NCBI RefSeq assembly: GCF_030551255.1
Contig: NZ_CP130630.1
Span: 12,283,484 to 12,347,483, forward strand
Origin: Streptomyces sp. NL15-2K
Lineage (GTDB): Bacteria; Actinomycetota; Actinomycetes; Streptomycetales; Streptomycetaceae
Direction of reading: 5' to 3'
Length of the DNA stretch: 64,000 bases
The notes below the pieces were generated by a model. The model saw nothing but the letters and a program-made list of their open reading frames with translations. It had not been told where the DNA came from and did not search any database. Below are positions 26,868-35,560 of the stretch, piece after piece (positions within the stretch are counted from its first letter, which is position 1; every line of letters begins with the position of its first letter). The translations under genes and the position numbers were made by a program.

Positions 26868-28094
26868 TTGCTGCTGATCGGCGATGACTGGGCCGAAGAC
26901 CACCATGATGTCGAGGTCCAGGACGAGGCGGGCCGGAAACTGGCCGTGGCGAGGCTGTCCGAGGGCGTGGAGGGGATCGCGAAGCTGCACGAGCTCGTTG
27001 CGAGGCACGGCGGCGAGGACCTTGATCCGGCCGGGGTGGTGATCGGGATCGAGACCGACCGTGGTTCGTGGGTGCAGGCGCTGATCGCCTCCGGCTACCG
27101 GGTCTATGCCATCAACCCCCGGCAGGCCGCCCGGTTCAAGGAGCGGTACGGCTCCTCCGGTGCCAAGAGCGACAAGGGCGACGCGCACGCGCTGGCCGAC
27201 ATGGTCCGCATCGACCGGGACCAGCTGCGTCCGGTGGCCGGGGACAGCGAGCAGGCCCAGGCCGTCAAGGTCGTCGCCCGCGCCCACCAGACCTTGATCT
27301 GGGAACGCACCCGCACGTTCCAGCGGCTGCGCAGCACGCTGCGCGAGTACTTCCCCGCCGCCCTGCACGCCTACGCGGATCTCACGCTGACCAGCACGGA
27401 CGCGCTAGAACTGCTGATCAAGGCCCCCACCCCGGCGGCCGGGGCAAAGCTGACCCGCACCCAGATCACCGCCGTCCTGGCCCGCGCCCGCCGGCACAAC
27501 CGGGACGCGAAGGCAGCCACGATCATCACCGCGCTGCGCGAGAGGCAACTCGGCCTGCCCGAGCCGGTCACCGCCGCCTACGCGGCCACCGCCACCGCCC
27601 ACGCGAAGCTGCTGATCGCGCTGAACGAGCAGATAACCGACCTGGAAGGGCAGGTGAAGGCCCATTTTCTGAAGCACCCGGACGCTGAGATCTACCTCTC
27701 GATGCCCGGCATCGCGGAGATCACCGGCGCCCGGGTGCTCGCCGAGTTCGGGGACGACCCCACCCGCTACGCGTCCGCGAAGGCCCGCAAGAACTACGCC
27801 GGCACCAGCCCGATCACCCGGGCTTCCGGCAAGAGCCACACCGTCCAGGCCCGCTACGTCCGCAACAACCGCCTCGCCGACGCGCTGCAGACCCAGGCGT
27901 TCTCCGCCCTGCGGGCATCACCCGGCGCCCGTCGCTACTACGACAAGCAACGCGCCCGCGAAGCCGGTTACAACCCGGCCCTGCGCCAACTCGGCAACCG
28001 CCTCGTCGGCATCCTCCACGGATGCCTCAAGACCCGAACCCTCTACGACGAAGCGACCGCCTGGTCACACCACGCCCACACCCCTGCCACTTGA
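26868..28094 (+). CDS. IS110-family DEDD recombinase
   Basis: A 408-residue recombinase if started at the TTG at 26868, which has GGGAGGG upstream and gives the usual N-terminus (LLIGDDWAEDHHDVEVQDEA). The RuvC-like DEDD domain shows Asp in GDDWAEDHH, Glu in GIETDRGSWV and Asp residues in KSDKGDAHALADMV. The C-terminal Tnp20 domain (LSMPGIAEITGARVLAEFGD, AGTSPITRASGKS) contains the serine region. The frame is intact. An alternative upstream start is at 26814. Confidence 0.9.
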   Translation: MLLIGDDWAEDHHDVEVQDEAGRKLAVARLSEGVEGIAKLHELVARHGGEDLDPAGVVIGIETDRGSWVQALIASGYRVYAINPRQAARFKERYGSSGAKSDKGDAHALADMVRIDRDQLRPVAGDSEQAQAVKVVARAHQTLIWERTRTFQRLRSTLREYFPAALHAYADLTLTSTDALELLIKAPTPAAGAKLTRTQITAVLARARRHNRDAKAATIITALRERQLGLPEPVTAAYAATATAHAKLLIALNEQITDLEGQVKAHFLKHPDAEIYLSMPGIAEITGARVLAEFGDDPTRYASAKARKNYAGTSPITRASGKSHTVQARYVRNNRLADALQTQAFSALRASPGARRYYDKQRAREAGYNPALRQLGNRLVGILHGCLKTRTLYDEATAWSHHAHTPAT

Positions 28095-28097
28095 CCC

Positions 28098-28306
28098 CCA
28101 ACGACATGGGGTGTCTGACCTGTCCCAATGCCCGCCGCTCCGGCGTCCACCTGCCCCGTCTGACCACCGCCCGCGCCCAGGCCCAGCGCCCGCTCGACGC
28201 CCCGGCGGGGCTGTCCCGCCTCCAGACCGCCGCGCTGACCACCCACATCGCCGAACTCGACCACGCCATCGCAGAACTCACCGCCACCGGAAGCCCCGAC
28301 GCATGA
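28098..28306 (+). pseudogene. tyrosine recombinase, C-terminal remnant
   Basis: About 65 residues ending in a coiled segment (LQTAALTTHIAELDHAIAEL) after a Cys pair (MGCLTCPNARRSGVHLPRL), the C-terminal pattern of large recombinases that work in sets. Everything upstream was lost at the IS110 boundary. Its stop overlaps the start of the next gene by ATGA. Confidence 0.55.
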
Positions 28307-28776
28307 AATGACCCCGCGGCACTGCGGCTGCGGCACGCCCTGGAACACGCCGGCATTCCCGTACGGCCGGGCGTCGACCAGGCCATCGTGCACGCCTTCG
28401 AGCGGATCATGTCCGGAAGTCCCGAGCGCACCAACGGCGTTTTCACCGTGACCGCCCTATGCATTGAGGATGGCATTTCTCGTGCCACCTACTACCGCTC
28501 GCCCCTGGCCAAGACCATCACCAGCCTTCTGCAGGCACCGGACACACCTCGCTCGCAGGAGACACCCTCACCGCCGAGATCACCCGTCTCAAGCGAGCCG
28601 ATCGTGCTCTGCGCTCCGAGCATGCGGCCGAGCAGCGGGAGATGCGCGCCACCGTTGCCGCCTACGCCAACCGCATCCAGGCCCTCAGCCTGCGCAACGC
28701 CGAACTCGAAGCGGAAAATGCCGCCCTGCGCGAGCACCTCGGCCAGGCCGATGGTTCGCTCACGTCGCTCCGGTGA
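28303..28776 (+). pseudogene. recombinase-associated accessory protein (TnpC/DUF6262-like), frameshifted
   Basis: The original start appears to be the ATGA overlap at 28303, but an extra A right after the ATG breaks the frame (ATGAAATGACC instead of ATGAATGACC). The body (LRLRHALEHAGIPVRPGVDQ, VTALCIEDGISRATYYRSPL) is an HTH-like domain. A second shift near 28543 leads to a long coiled coil (LRNAELEAENAALREHLGQ). Such proteins are the third partner of paired recombinases in Tn554-like elements. Confidence 0.5.
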
Positions 28777-28801
28777 CAAACCGGCGGTGCCGTGACTGGG
28801 C

Positions 28802-29413
28802 TCAATCCGAGCTGGTTGGTGGGGCGAAGAGGTAGCGATCCATCATGAGTGCTGCGTCGGCAAGGATCTCGGTGTCCCCCATGGGGTCGTCGCGGAAGGC
28901 GAGGCCGAGGAGGTTGCTTCCGACCTCGACAGCGAGCCGACCCCGGCGACGTGATTCGTCGGTGTCCGGCATCGCATACCCGCGGACGAGGGCCCGGTGA
29001 ATCCGGTCAGCGATCTCCCGATCGGTCTGCTGGGTGTCGGCTCGCAATGACGCGATGCGCGGTCCGTGGTACCAGATCCGACGGTAGCCGGGCTCTTTGC
29101 GGAAGCGGTCGGCGTAGGCAGTGATCAGCTTGTCCAACAGGTCCTGCGAGCGTTCGGGCAGAGGCTCGCTCGTGACGCGCTCGGCGATCTGCACATCCAG
29201 CTGAAGCCAACTGCGCACCAGGGAGGCGACGATCGCCTCTTTGTCAGCGAAGTACCGGTACAGCACGCCGACCGACACTCCGGCCTCGGCCGCGATCAGC
29301 TTGGTGCCCAGATCGTCGTAGGAGGTCGTCTCCAGCAGAGAAGCTGTCGCCTCAAGGATGCGGGCGACCTTCTCTCGACTGCGTTGCTGCTGCGGCTCGT
29401 GCATCTCGGCCAT
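28802..29413 (-). CDS. TetR/AcrR family regulator of the adjacent exporter
   Basis: A 203-residue repressor. The N-terminal HTH is clear (KLIAAEAGVSVGVLYRYFAD) and the rest is a helical ligand domain. The start at 29413 is chosen for its AAGGAG site; an ATG at 29428 is possible. It diverges from the MFS exporter with a 45-bp gap that holds a palindrome, so it probably represses itself and the exporter until a drug-like ligand binds. Confidence 0.85.
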   Translation of the reverse strand: MAEMHEPQQQRSREKVARILEATASLLETTSYDDLGTKLIAAEAGVSVGVLYRYFADKEAIVASLVRSWLQLDVQIAERVTSEPLPERSQDLLDKLITAYADRFRKEPGYRRIWYHGPRIASLRADTQQTDREIADRIHRALVRGYAMPDTDESRRRGRLAVEVGSNLLGLAFRDDPMGDTEILADAALMMDRYLFAPPTSSD

Positions 29414-29441
29414 CGAACTCCTTGACACCTCCCTAAAACCC

Positions 29442-29458
29442 GAACCAGAGTCTAGTTC
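29442..29458. promoter_or_regulatory. TetR-type operator touching the MFS start codon
   Basis: GAACCAGAGTCTAGTTC, 8-bp arms with one mismatch around a central G. The MFS ATG follows at the next base, so the operator overlaps the initiation region and a leaderless start is likely. TTGACA lies at 29422-29427. Confidence 0.6.
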
Positions 29459-30769
29459 ATGTTTTTATCCAGAGGCATCACGCGCACGAAGCTCGGGCCG
29501 AATTTCCAGCGCGTCTGGGCCTCGGTGACCGTCTCCAGCCTCGGCGACGGGATGCGTTTCGTCGCTTTGCCGCTGCTTGCGGCTCAGCTCACCTCCGATC
29601 CTCGTCAGGTCACCTTCGTCTATGTGGCCGAACAGCTGCCCCTGCTGCTGTTCGGCCTCCTCTCGGGCGCCATAGCGGACCGCTTCGACCGCCGCCGCAT
29701 CCTGTGGGTCGTCGACGCTGTCCGAGCCGTGATCGTCGGGGTGCTCGCCGTCGCGGTGGCAGTGCACGCGATGACGGTGCTTCTGCTGGCCGGCACCGGT
29801 TTCCTTCTTGGGCTTGGGCAGACCCTCTACAACGGAGCCTGGTCAGGCATCGTGCCGACGCTGGTTGCCTCCCCGGACCTGACGCGCGCCAACGCCCGTC
29901 TGCAGTCCGGTTCTCTCATCACCGACACCCTCCTCGGCACCCCGCTCGGCGCGTTGCTCTTCGGGGTCTGCGCCACGCTTCCCTTCGCCGTCGATGCGGT
30001 GTCGTTCGCGGCCGCTGCCGTACTGGCCCTGACGCTGAGCGGCGACTTCCGTCCACGGCCGCAAACCACACCAAACCCTTGGAGGACGTTGCTCGACGAC
30101 ACGACTCAGGGGGTGCGCTGGCTCTGGCAGCAGCCGTTGCTCCGTCGCCTCTGCCTGACGTCTGGGATCACGAACTTCGTAGGTGGGGGTCTCATCGCCA
30201 TTCTGGTGCTCTACGCCCGGCAGACCCTGGGCCTGAACAGTCTCGGATTCGCCCTGTTGGTCGCCTCCTTCGCGGTCGGAGGCGTAGCGGGAGCGATGGC
30301 GACCCCTCGCCTGAGCGCCCGCTACGGAACCCCTCGAGTTTTGCGGCTGGCGGCTGCCGTCACGGCAGGCACCGCAGTGGCTGCCGGCGCGGCCTCCTCG
30401 GGCCTCATCGCCGGCGCGTGCATCGCTGCCTACGGAGCGGCGAACCTGGCATGGAACGTGACCGCAGTGTCCCTCCGCCAGGCACTCGTCCCTGCTCACT
30501 TACTGGGGCGCGTCGGCATGGCCTACCAGATGGTCATCGGCGCCGGAATCACGCTCGGCGCTGTTCTCGCGGGCCTTGAAGCCGACTCCTTCGGGCTTCG
30601 CGCCCCCTTCTATATCGGGGGCGCTCTGCTACTCGCCGCAAGCTTGATCAGCATGCGTCCCGCGAGCAACGACACTCCAACACCACGTGGCTCGACGGGA
30701 TCAAGGGTTCATACAGTCCGACGACGCACTGGAGATACACAAGCGACTGAGCCGGAGTGTGACCGATGA
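29459..30769 (+). CDS. MFS family efflux transporter
   Basis: A 436-residue membrane protein of the macrolide/enterobactin exporter group of the major facilitator family (MFS_3), with about 12 membrane helices. The conserved loop between helices 2 and 3 is present (GAIADRFDRRRILWVVDAVR). Proton-driven export of a drug or siderophore is the expected role; the substrate is unknown. It has no ribosome site because the operator abuts the ATG. It is paired with the divergent TetR gene. Confidence 0.88.
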   Translation: MFLSRGITRTKLGPNFQRVWASVTVSSLGDGMRFVALPLLAAQLTSDPRQVTFVYVAEQLPLLLFGLLSGAIADRFDRRRILWVVDAVRAVIVGVLAVAVAVHAMTVLLLAGTGFLLGLGQTLYNGAWSGIVPTLVASPDLTRANARLQSGSLITDTLLGTPLGALLFGVCATLPFAVDAVSFAAAAVLALTLSGDFRPRPQTTPNPWRTLLDDTTQGVRWLWQQPLLRRLCLTSGITNFVGGGLIAILVLYARQTLGLNSLGFALLVASFAVGGVAGAMATPRLSARYGTPRVLRLAAAVTAGTAVAAGAASSGLIAGACIAAYGAANLAWNVTAVSLRQALVPAHLLGRVGMAYQMVIGAGITLGAVLAGLEADSFGLRAPFYIGGALLLAASLISMRPASNDTPTPRGSTGSRVHTVRRRTGDTQATEPECDR

Positions 30770-30943
30770 GCCGCATCGGGAGGGGTGCGCACCCTTGTCG
30801 GCCCAGTGCAGCGCAACGGGCCATCCATGCGGATACCACCAGGGGCGAATGCGTACGTAGTACCAGCTCTCTGGGGAGCCTATCGCCCGGAGCGGGCCCC
30901 GCGTCCGACATGAGACATCAACGGGCTGAGACAGGCCGACAGG

Positions 30944-31177
30944 TCACATAACCCCATCCAGCGCGGTCGCGTGCGGTAGCTGCACGGCCCCGGCCACGAC
31001 TTCCGGAAATGAGGCCGCCATTTCGGTGCCGCGTCTGGAGCGCAGCACCCCTTGGCCCGCGTCGACGGAGACGAGAGCCCGAAATCCGTCCCACTTCGGC
31101 TCCGCAGCACAGCCAGGCCGCAGATCAGGCACGGACACGGGGGTGGTCAGCATCGGTTCCGGCAGCGTCCACGTCAC
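30944..31177 (-). pseudogene. ATP-dependent DNA ligase, N-terminal remnant
   Basis: About 75 residues of the adenylation domain, including the active-site motif EPKWDGFRALVSVD (KxDG lysine), RSRRGTEMAASFPEV and ATALDG. The frame ends where the next motif should begin. Only this 5' fragment remains. Confidence 0.65.
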
Positions 31178-31327
31178 CTCCCATCCCTTATCCCATCCGG
31201 ACGTGGCCGAGGCAGCCGAGCAGCTGGTGTATCACCGGCGCCCGCCCGCCAGCGGGTTTCACACGCGATGGCCGCAGGCACCGGCAGTCCGCGTCGCGAT
31301 CGACGCCTTCCGTCGTCGTCCGGCGGG

Positions 31328-33136
31328 TTAGCGCATGGCTTGGATGCGGTGCATGTTCGGTCGGGGATGGTCGTGTGCGGGGGTGGGTGCGGCGCCGTGG
31401 CGGCGTTGGCGGGTGCTGTATTCGGTGATGGCCTGCCACAGGTCGCGTCGGTCGACGTCGGGCCAGTAGGTGTCGGTGAAGTGGATTTCGGCGTAGGCGG
31501 CCTGCCAGAGGAGGAAGTTGGAGATGCGGCGTTCGCCGCCGGTGCGCCAGAGCAGGTCGACGTCGGGGGTGTCGGGCCAGAGCAGGTGGCGTGCGAGGTC
31601 GGCCTCGGTCATGTGGTCGGGGTTGAGGGCGCCGGTGGTGGCGGCGCGGGCGAGGTGGGCGGCGGCCTGGGTGAGTTCGGCACGGCCGCCGTAGTTGACG
31701 CAGAGGGTGAGGGTGAGGCCGGTGCGGTGGCGGGTGGCCTGCTCGGCCTGGAGGAGGTCCTCGACCAGGTCCTCGGGCAGGCCGTCGGTACGGCCGGCCC
31801 ACCGGATCCGCATGCCCAGGGAGTCACTGGTGACGAAGTCGTCGCGTAGCTGCTCGCTGAGGTTCTCGAAGAGGCAGGTGATCTCCTGGGTGTCGCGTTT
31901 CCAGTTCTCGGTGGAGAACGCGTACAGGCTCAGGTGGGACAGGCCGATCTCCGCGGCCCCGTAGATGACCTCCCTCGTGGCGGCATCCGCACCGATGCGG
32001 TGGCCTTCGTGGCGTGGCAGGCCGCGCTGGGTGGCCCAGCGGCCGTTGCCGTCCATGATGACGGCGACGTGCCGGGGCATGCGGCCGGCGGCAATGGCGG
32101 GTGGGCGGGCACCGCTGGGGTGTGCGGGCGCCGGCTGGGGCGTGTGCGAGGAGCGGTGGTGACGGGGCGCGGGGAGGGCTGGCGCGTAGTTCGGGGTGAG
32201 GGGCGCCGCAGGCAGGGGGGCCAAACGCCAGGCGAAGGCGGCACGGATACGTGCTGGGGCGAGGATGCGCGACCGCACCAGGGGCGTGGGGACTGCGGGG
32301 CGTGAGAGCAGTGCTGGACCTGCTGCCTGGACGGCGTCGAGGCGGGCGTGGAAGAGGCGGGTGGCGGTGCGCAGCATCTCGGCCGGGCCTGGATGGAGGG
32401 CGCCGGTCAGGCCGGGCTGGTCCAGCCAGCGGCGGGCCTGCGCCGTCAGGTGGCTGATCAGGTCCTGGACGGCAGGGCTCCAGTGCCGCTCCTGCAAGTG
32501 GTCGGCAGCGGCCGGGAACTGGTCGAGGACTTCGGCGGGCAGGATCAGGTCGTCGCGGGCGAGGTCGTGGGCGAGGTCGGTGAGGGTGTCGGTGAGGTAG
32601 AGGCCGTCGAGGTAGCGCTGGTAGGCGTCCTTGCGGCGCAGCCACAGCGGTACCGGCACCCCGGCGCGGGCGAGCAGGGTCATGGTCTGCGCGGCCCAGG
32701 AGAGGTTGAGGTCACCAACCCATGTGCTCCACTGGTCCCAGGTCTGCAGGCGGCGGCCGCGGGCGTCCCCGTCCAGTGTGGTGAAGGACAGTTGTAGGTC
32801 GGCCAGGTCCAGGCGCCACCGGCGCATGGTGTCGATGAGGGCTGAGCGGATGGGGTCGTTGCTGTGACCGGCGGGCAGTTCGCTCTCCAGGGCGTCGGTC
32901 CATGCCTTCAGCCGCGCCGCGCGGGCGGCGTGCGTTTCTGCCTCGGTGTCGGCGGCGTCGTCGGCGGCGTTGAAGGCGGCCCACATCGCCCAGCAGGCCG
33001 GACGCAGCACCGGCGGCATGAGCTGCATGATCGAGTACTCGACAGGGTCCTCCCGCCGTGCGGTGCGCCGGCAGTGCGTGTAGGCGGCCCGCAGTGCGGG
33101 GTCGTCGATGGCGGCCTGGGTCAGGGTGCTGGGCAC
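31328..33136 (-). CDS. two-domain prenyl enzyme: phytoene/squalene-synthase-like plus cis-prenyltransferase
   Basis: A 602-residue protein. Residues about 1-275 are a trans-prenyl (squalene/phytoene synthase) fold with both Asp motifs: DDAAD at 59-63 and DTLTD at 183-187. A Pro-rich linker (about 305-350) leads to a complete cis-prenyltransferase: HVAVIMDGNGRWATQRGLPR with catalytic Asp362, FSTENW at 407-412 and RTGGERRISNFLLWQ at 531-545. Both halves look catalytically competent. The product is unknown; a chain made by one domain could be used by the other. The GTG at 33136 follows GGGAG and overlaps the DUF6114 gene by 16 bp. Confidence 0.85.
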   Translation of the reverse strand: MPSTLTQAAIDDPALRAAYTHCRRTARREDPVEYSIMQLMPPVLRPACWAMWAAFNAADDAADTEAETHAARAARLKAWTDALESELPAGHSNDPIRSALIDTMRRWRLDLADLQLSFTTLDGDARGRRLQTWDQWSTWVGDLNLSWAAQTMTLLARAGVPVPLWLRRKDAYQRYLDGLYLTDTLTDLAHDLARDDLILPAEVLDQFPAAADHLQERHWSPAVQDLISHLTAQARRWLDQPGLTGALHPGPAEMLRTATRLFHARLDAVQAAGPALLSRPAVPTPLVRSRILAPARIRAAFAWRLAPLPAAPLTPNYAPALPAPRHHRSSHTPQPAPAHPSGARPPAIAAGRMPRHVAVIMDGNGRWATQRGLPRHEGHRIGADAATREVIYGAAEIGLSHLSLYAFSTENWKRDTQEITCLFENLSEQLRDDFVTSDSLGMRIRWAGRTDGLPEDLVEDLLQAEQATRHRTGLTLTLCVNYGGRAELTQAAAHLARAATTGALNPDHMTEADLARHLLWPDTPDVDLLWRTGGERRISNFLLWQAAYAEIHFTDTYWPDVDRRDLWQAITEYSTRQRRHGAAPTPAHDHPRPNMHRIQAMR

Positions 33137-33606
33137 GGGGGTGTCTCCCTCTGATGTGAGGTCTGGTGCGGCAGGCCGCGGTGCGCGGGGGCTGCTCGGT
33201 CCTCGGCTGCGGCTGTGGTCGGGGGGAGCGGCGCGTGCGGCGGGGTCCAGGCGAAGGCGAGCGAACCGCCCACCATCCCCGCCACGCTGCCGATCAGCAG
33301 TCCGCCGAGATTGCAGGTGATCAGGGCCAGGACGGCCAGGGCGGCGGCCGCGACACCGGCGAGGGTGCGCAGCTGGGGAAAGCGCAGCAGCACGAAGCCC
33401 GCGAGGAACAGCGGCAGGCTGACGCCCAGCCCGGCGGCGTCGGCCACCCCCGGGCGCAGGATGGCGGCAGGAGTTCCGAGGAACGGCAGCACCAGCATCT
33501 CCGCGCCGGCGCCGGACACCAGGACGGCGGCGGCCAGCGGACGCTGCCTGATCCATCGGCGCACTCGGCCGGCAGGCGACGCACTGGGACGGCGGGTCAG
33601 AAGCAT
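33121..33606 (-). CDS. DUF6114 family membrane protein
   Basis: A 161-residue protein with about four membrane helices (LAAAVLVSGAGAEMLVLPFL, GVSLPLFLAGFVLLRFPQL, GLLIGSVAGMVGGSLAFAW) and a Pro/Ala-rich tail. DUF6114 and DUF6230 genes are commonly adjacent in Streptomyces. The start overlaps the DUF6230 stop (ATGCTTCTGA) and its end overlaps the prenyl enzyme start, so the three are one translationally coupled operon. Role unknown. Confidence 0.75.
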   Translation of the reverse strand: MLLTRRPSASPAGRVRRWIRQRPLAAAVLVSGAGAEMLVLPFLGTPAAILRPGVADAAGLGVSLPLFLAGFVLLRFPQLRTLAGVAAAALAVLALITCNLGGLLIGSVAGMVGGSLAFAWTPPHAPLPPTTAAAEDRAAPAHRGLPHQTSHQRETPPCPAP

Positions 33607-34193
33607 TCGTGGTCTCCTGGCTTGACCCGCATGCTCAGGCCACTCAAGTGGAAAGAGCCGGCCGTGCCCTGCCAGCCGGTGAAGCGGGGATGGTGCACCG
33701 TGACCCGCGCGGTCTGGGCCATGAATCCGCCAGAGGAGCCGCCCTCCGCCCGGGCCAGCACGTCCCCGAAGTGGATGTCTCCGTGCAGCTGGTCGCTGTC
33801 GACGACGAGCCCGCTCGCCTTCACCGGCTCCTCAGTCCCGGCGCCGATCAGGACCGTCACCGGCCCCACCGGAGTCTTGACGAGCACGCTGACGCACAGG
33901 TCCGACAGCTCTGCCTCACGTGCCGTCACGACCACCACGGGATGCCGGGCACCGGTCTTCGGATCGACGTTCATTCCGGGCAGGGCAGTGAAGCCGCTAC
34001 CGGTCAGGCGGTCAGCGGAGACCTTGAACGCTTCCCCGGACGCCGCCACGGACGCGGCCAACGCCCCGGTGGCCGTCCCTGCCAGAACACCCCCGGCCGC
34101 CACCGACGCAGGCCCCATCAGCAGCCAAAATCGCATCCACCGACGCTGGAAGAGCGGCGGTTTCTCCTTGACGTGTCGGTGCGCACCGTTCAT
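33597..34193 (-). CDS. DUF6230 family exported protein
   Basis: A 198-residue protein with an N-terminal membrane or signal segment (FWLLMGPASVAAGGVLAGTA) and a beta-rich outer domain (FKVSADRLTGSGFTALPGMN, DQLHGDIHFGDVLARAEGG). DUF6230 proteins are found next to DUF6114 in Streptomyces, with no known biochemical role. It is the first gene of the operon with the prenyl enzyme and may bind or present a lipid at the membrane (inference). Confidence 0.75.
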   Translation of the reverse strand: MNGAHRHVKEKPPLFQRRWMRFWLLMGPASVAAGGVLAGTATGALAASVAASGEAFKVSADRLTGSGFTALPGMNVDPKTGARHPVVVVTAREAELSDLCVSVLVKTPVGPVTVLIGAGTEEPVKASGLVVDSDQLHGDIHFGDVLARAEGGSSGGFMAQTARVTVHHPRFTGWQGTAGSFHLSGLSMRVKPGDHECF

Positions 34194-34374
34194 GTTCTGA
34201 CAACGCCACCAGGGTGATCACGACACGGGCTATACCGGCCGTTTCATCCACTGCGCCAGCGACCACCTCTGGGGCGGCGCACGGCTGAGCTGAGGGCTGA
34301 CCACAGCGCCCTGACCGGCGGTTTGTACGCACCGTCAGCGGTGTCCGCAGACTGCACGTGAGGGACGTCTGTGA

Positions 34375-35079
34375 TCACGGTGTGGCGCTTTTTGAGTGTC
34401 GGCGGCGTTGCCAGGTCCGGTGTACGACGGCCGCCATCAGCAGTGCCGTGAAGTCGACCAGGACGTAGCCGCCGGGGAGTCCGGAGGGCGGGTTGGCGAG
34501 CAGGAGCAGTCCGGTGACGTCGTGGGGCCGGTAGCTGTAAGCAGCGAAGTAGGTACCGGCGAACTCAGTGGGTACGGTCACGGCAATGATCCATGGGATG
34601 CGCGGCCGCATGACGGGGTGATAGCGAACCACGGCGATGATGAGAAGGCCGAAGACACCGCTGTAGTCGGGTCGTTCTGCCAGCGTCAGGCCCCACAGCG
34701 TCCATGCCGCCACACCCGCGTAGGCGGTGTGATGCAGCCAGCGGGGAGCTGGGGTCCGGGCGAGCACGATGCAGACCAGGGCGATGCTGGCGTGGCCGGG
34801 GGGAACCCAGCCGGGAAGGTTGCCCAACCGGTAGTCCCACCAGCCCATCAGGTGGGTGCCCACCCATTCGACGGTGCAGGCCACGCTGAGGGCACACAGG
34901 ACCTGGACGCGCACCCACGCACTCTCATGCCAGGCAACGAACGTCGTCCAGCAGGCCACAACCGCTCCCAGAGCCAGTTGCCCGAGGGGCCCCGAACGGG
35001 GATCGGTCAAAAACACCACCAGCAACGCACCAGTGAACAGCACGGTCACGAGGGTGCGCTCCGAATGGCGCGACATCAT
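34375..35079 (-). CDS. integral membrane protein near the prenyl-enzyme operon
   Basis: A protein of 234 residues from an ATG at 35079, with about seven predicted membrane helices (LVTVLFTGALLVVFLTDPR, ALVCIVLARTPAPRW, IIAVTVPTEFAGTYFAAYSY). Conserved-looking polar patches (EWVGTHLMGWWDYRLG, LLANPPSGLPGGYVLVDF) lie at the helix ends. I do not recognise a named family; membrane enzymes acting on prenyl lipids can look like this, so a role with the prenyl enzyme is possible. The frame is open up to 35211; the start is uncertain. Confidence 0.6.
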   Translation of the reverse strand: MMSRHSERTLVTVLFTGALLVVFLTDPRSGPLGQLALGAVVACWTTFVAWHESAWVRVQVLCALSVACTVEWVGTHLMGWWDYRLGNLPGWVPPGHASIALVCIVLARTPAPRWLHHTAYAGVAAWTLWGLTLAERPDYSGVFGLLIIAVVRYHPVMRPRIPWIIAVTVPTEFAGTYFAAYSYRPHDVTGLLLLANPPSGLPGGYVLVDFTALLMAAVVHRTWQRRRHSKSATP

Positions 35080-35560
35080 GTGCGCGCCCACACCACCGGG
35101 ATGGGCGTCCTCCTGCTCTTGTACGGCCGTGGCATGACGGAGCAAAGCATGCAGACGCGGGAATCGCCTGAGTCCTGCCGGGTGGCTTCGTGGATAGCCG
35201 GTGGACACCATGTCTGATCAACGACGCCGGAGGCCCAAGGAAAGCCTCTTTCACTCGATCCAGACACGTCGCACGCGGTGGTGACCGGGCCCCGCCCGCT
35301 GGCACGTGGTGCCGAGGGTGCCGTCATGAGTGCGGTGAGCGCATCCTGTCGACTCTCTGGTCCGGGTCAAGGACGGGGCGCCACACGGGTGCTGCGGGGC
35401 CGTTCCCGGCTCCCGCAGCTTGTCCGGCTGGTCATGGGGTGTGCCCGTCCGTGGACTGCGGGCCCAGTACCGGAAATGCGTGGTGACGGCCCGGTGATCC
35501 CGTTTAGCGTGATCTGGCTGGCGATCGTCAGCGGCATGTGGTGAACACACTGGAGTACCG
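35080..35560. other. stretch without a supported gene
   Basis: No frame on either strand has a recognisable domain or a good ribosome site. It holds the upstream regions of the membrane-protein gene and of the AlbA_2 gene, whose GGAG site is at about 35552. Confidence 0.4.

Larger units (their letters stand above)
26640..28120 (+). mobile_element. IS110-family insertion sequence (approximate ends)
   Basis: A recombinase gene preceded by about 200 bp of non-coding DNA with inverted-repeat structure and followed by a short non-coding tail. IS110 elements lack clear terminal inverted repeats, so the ends are estimated from the neighbouring genes. It cuts off the integrase remnant at 28098. Confidence 0.6.
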
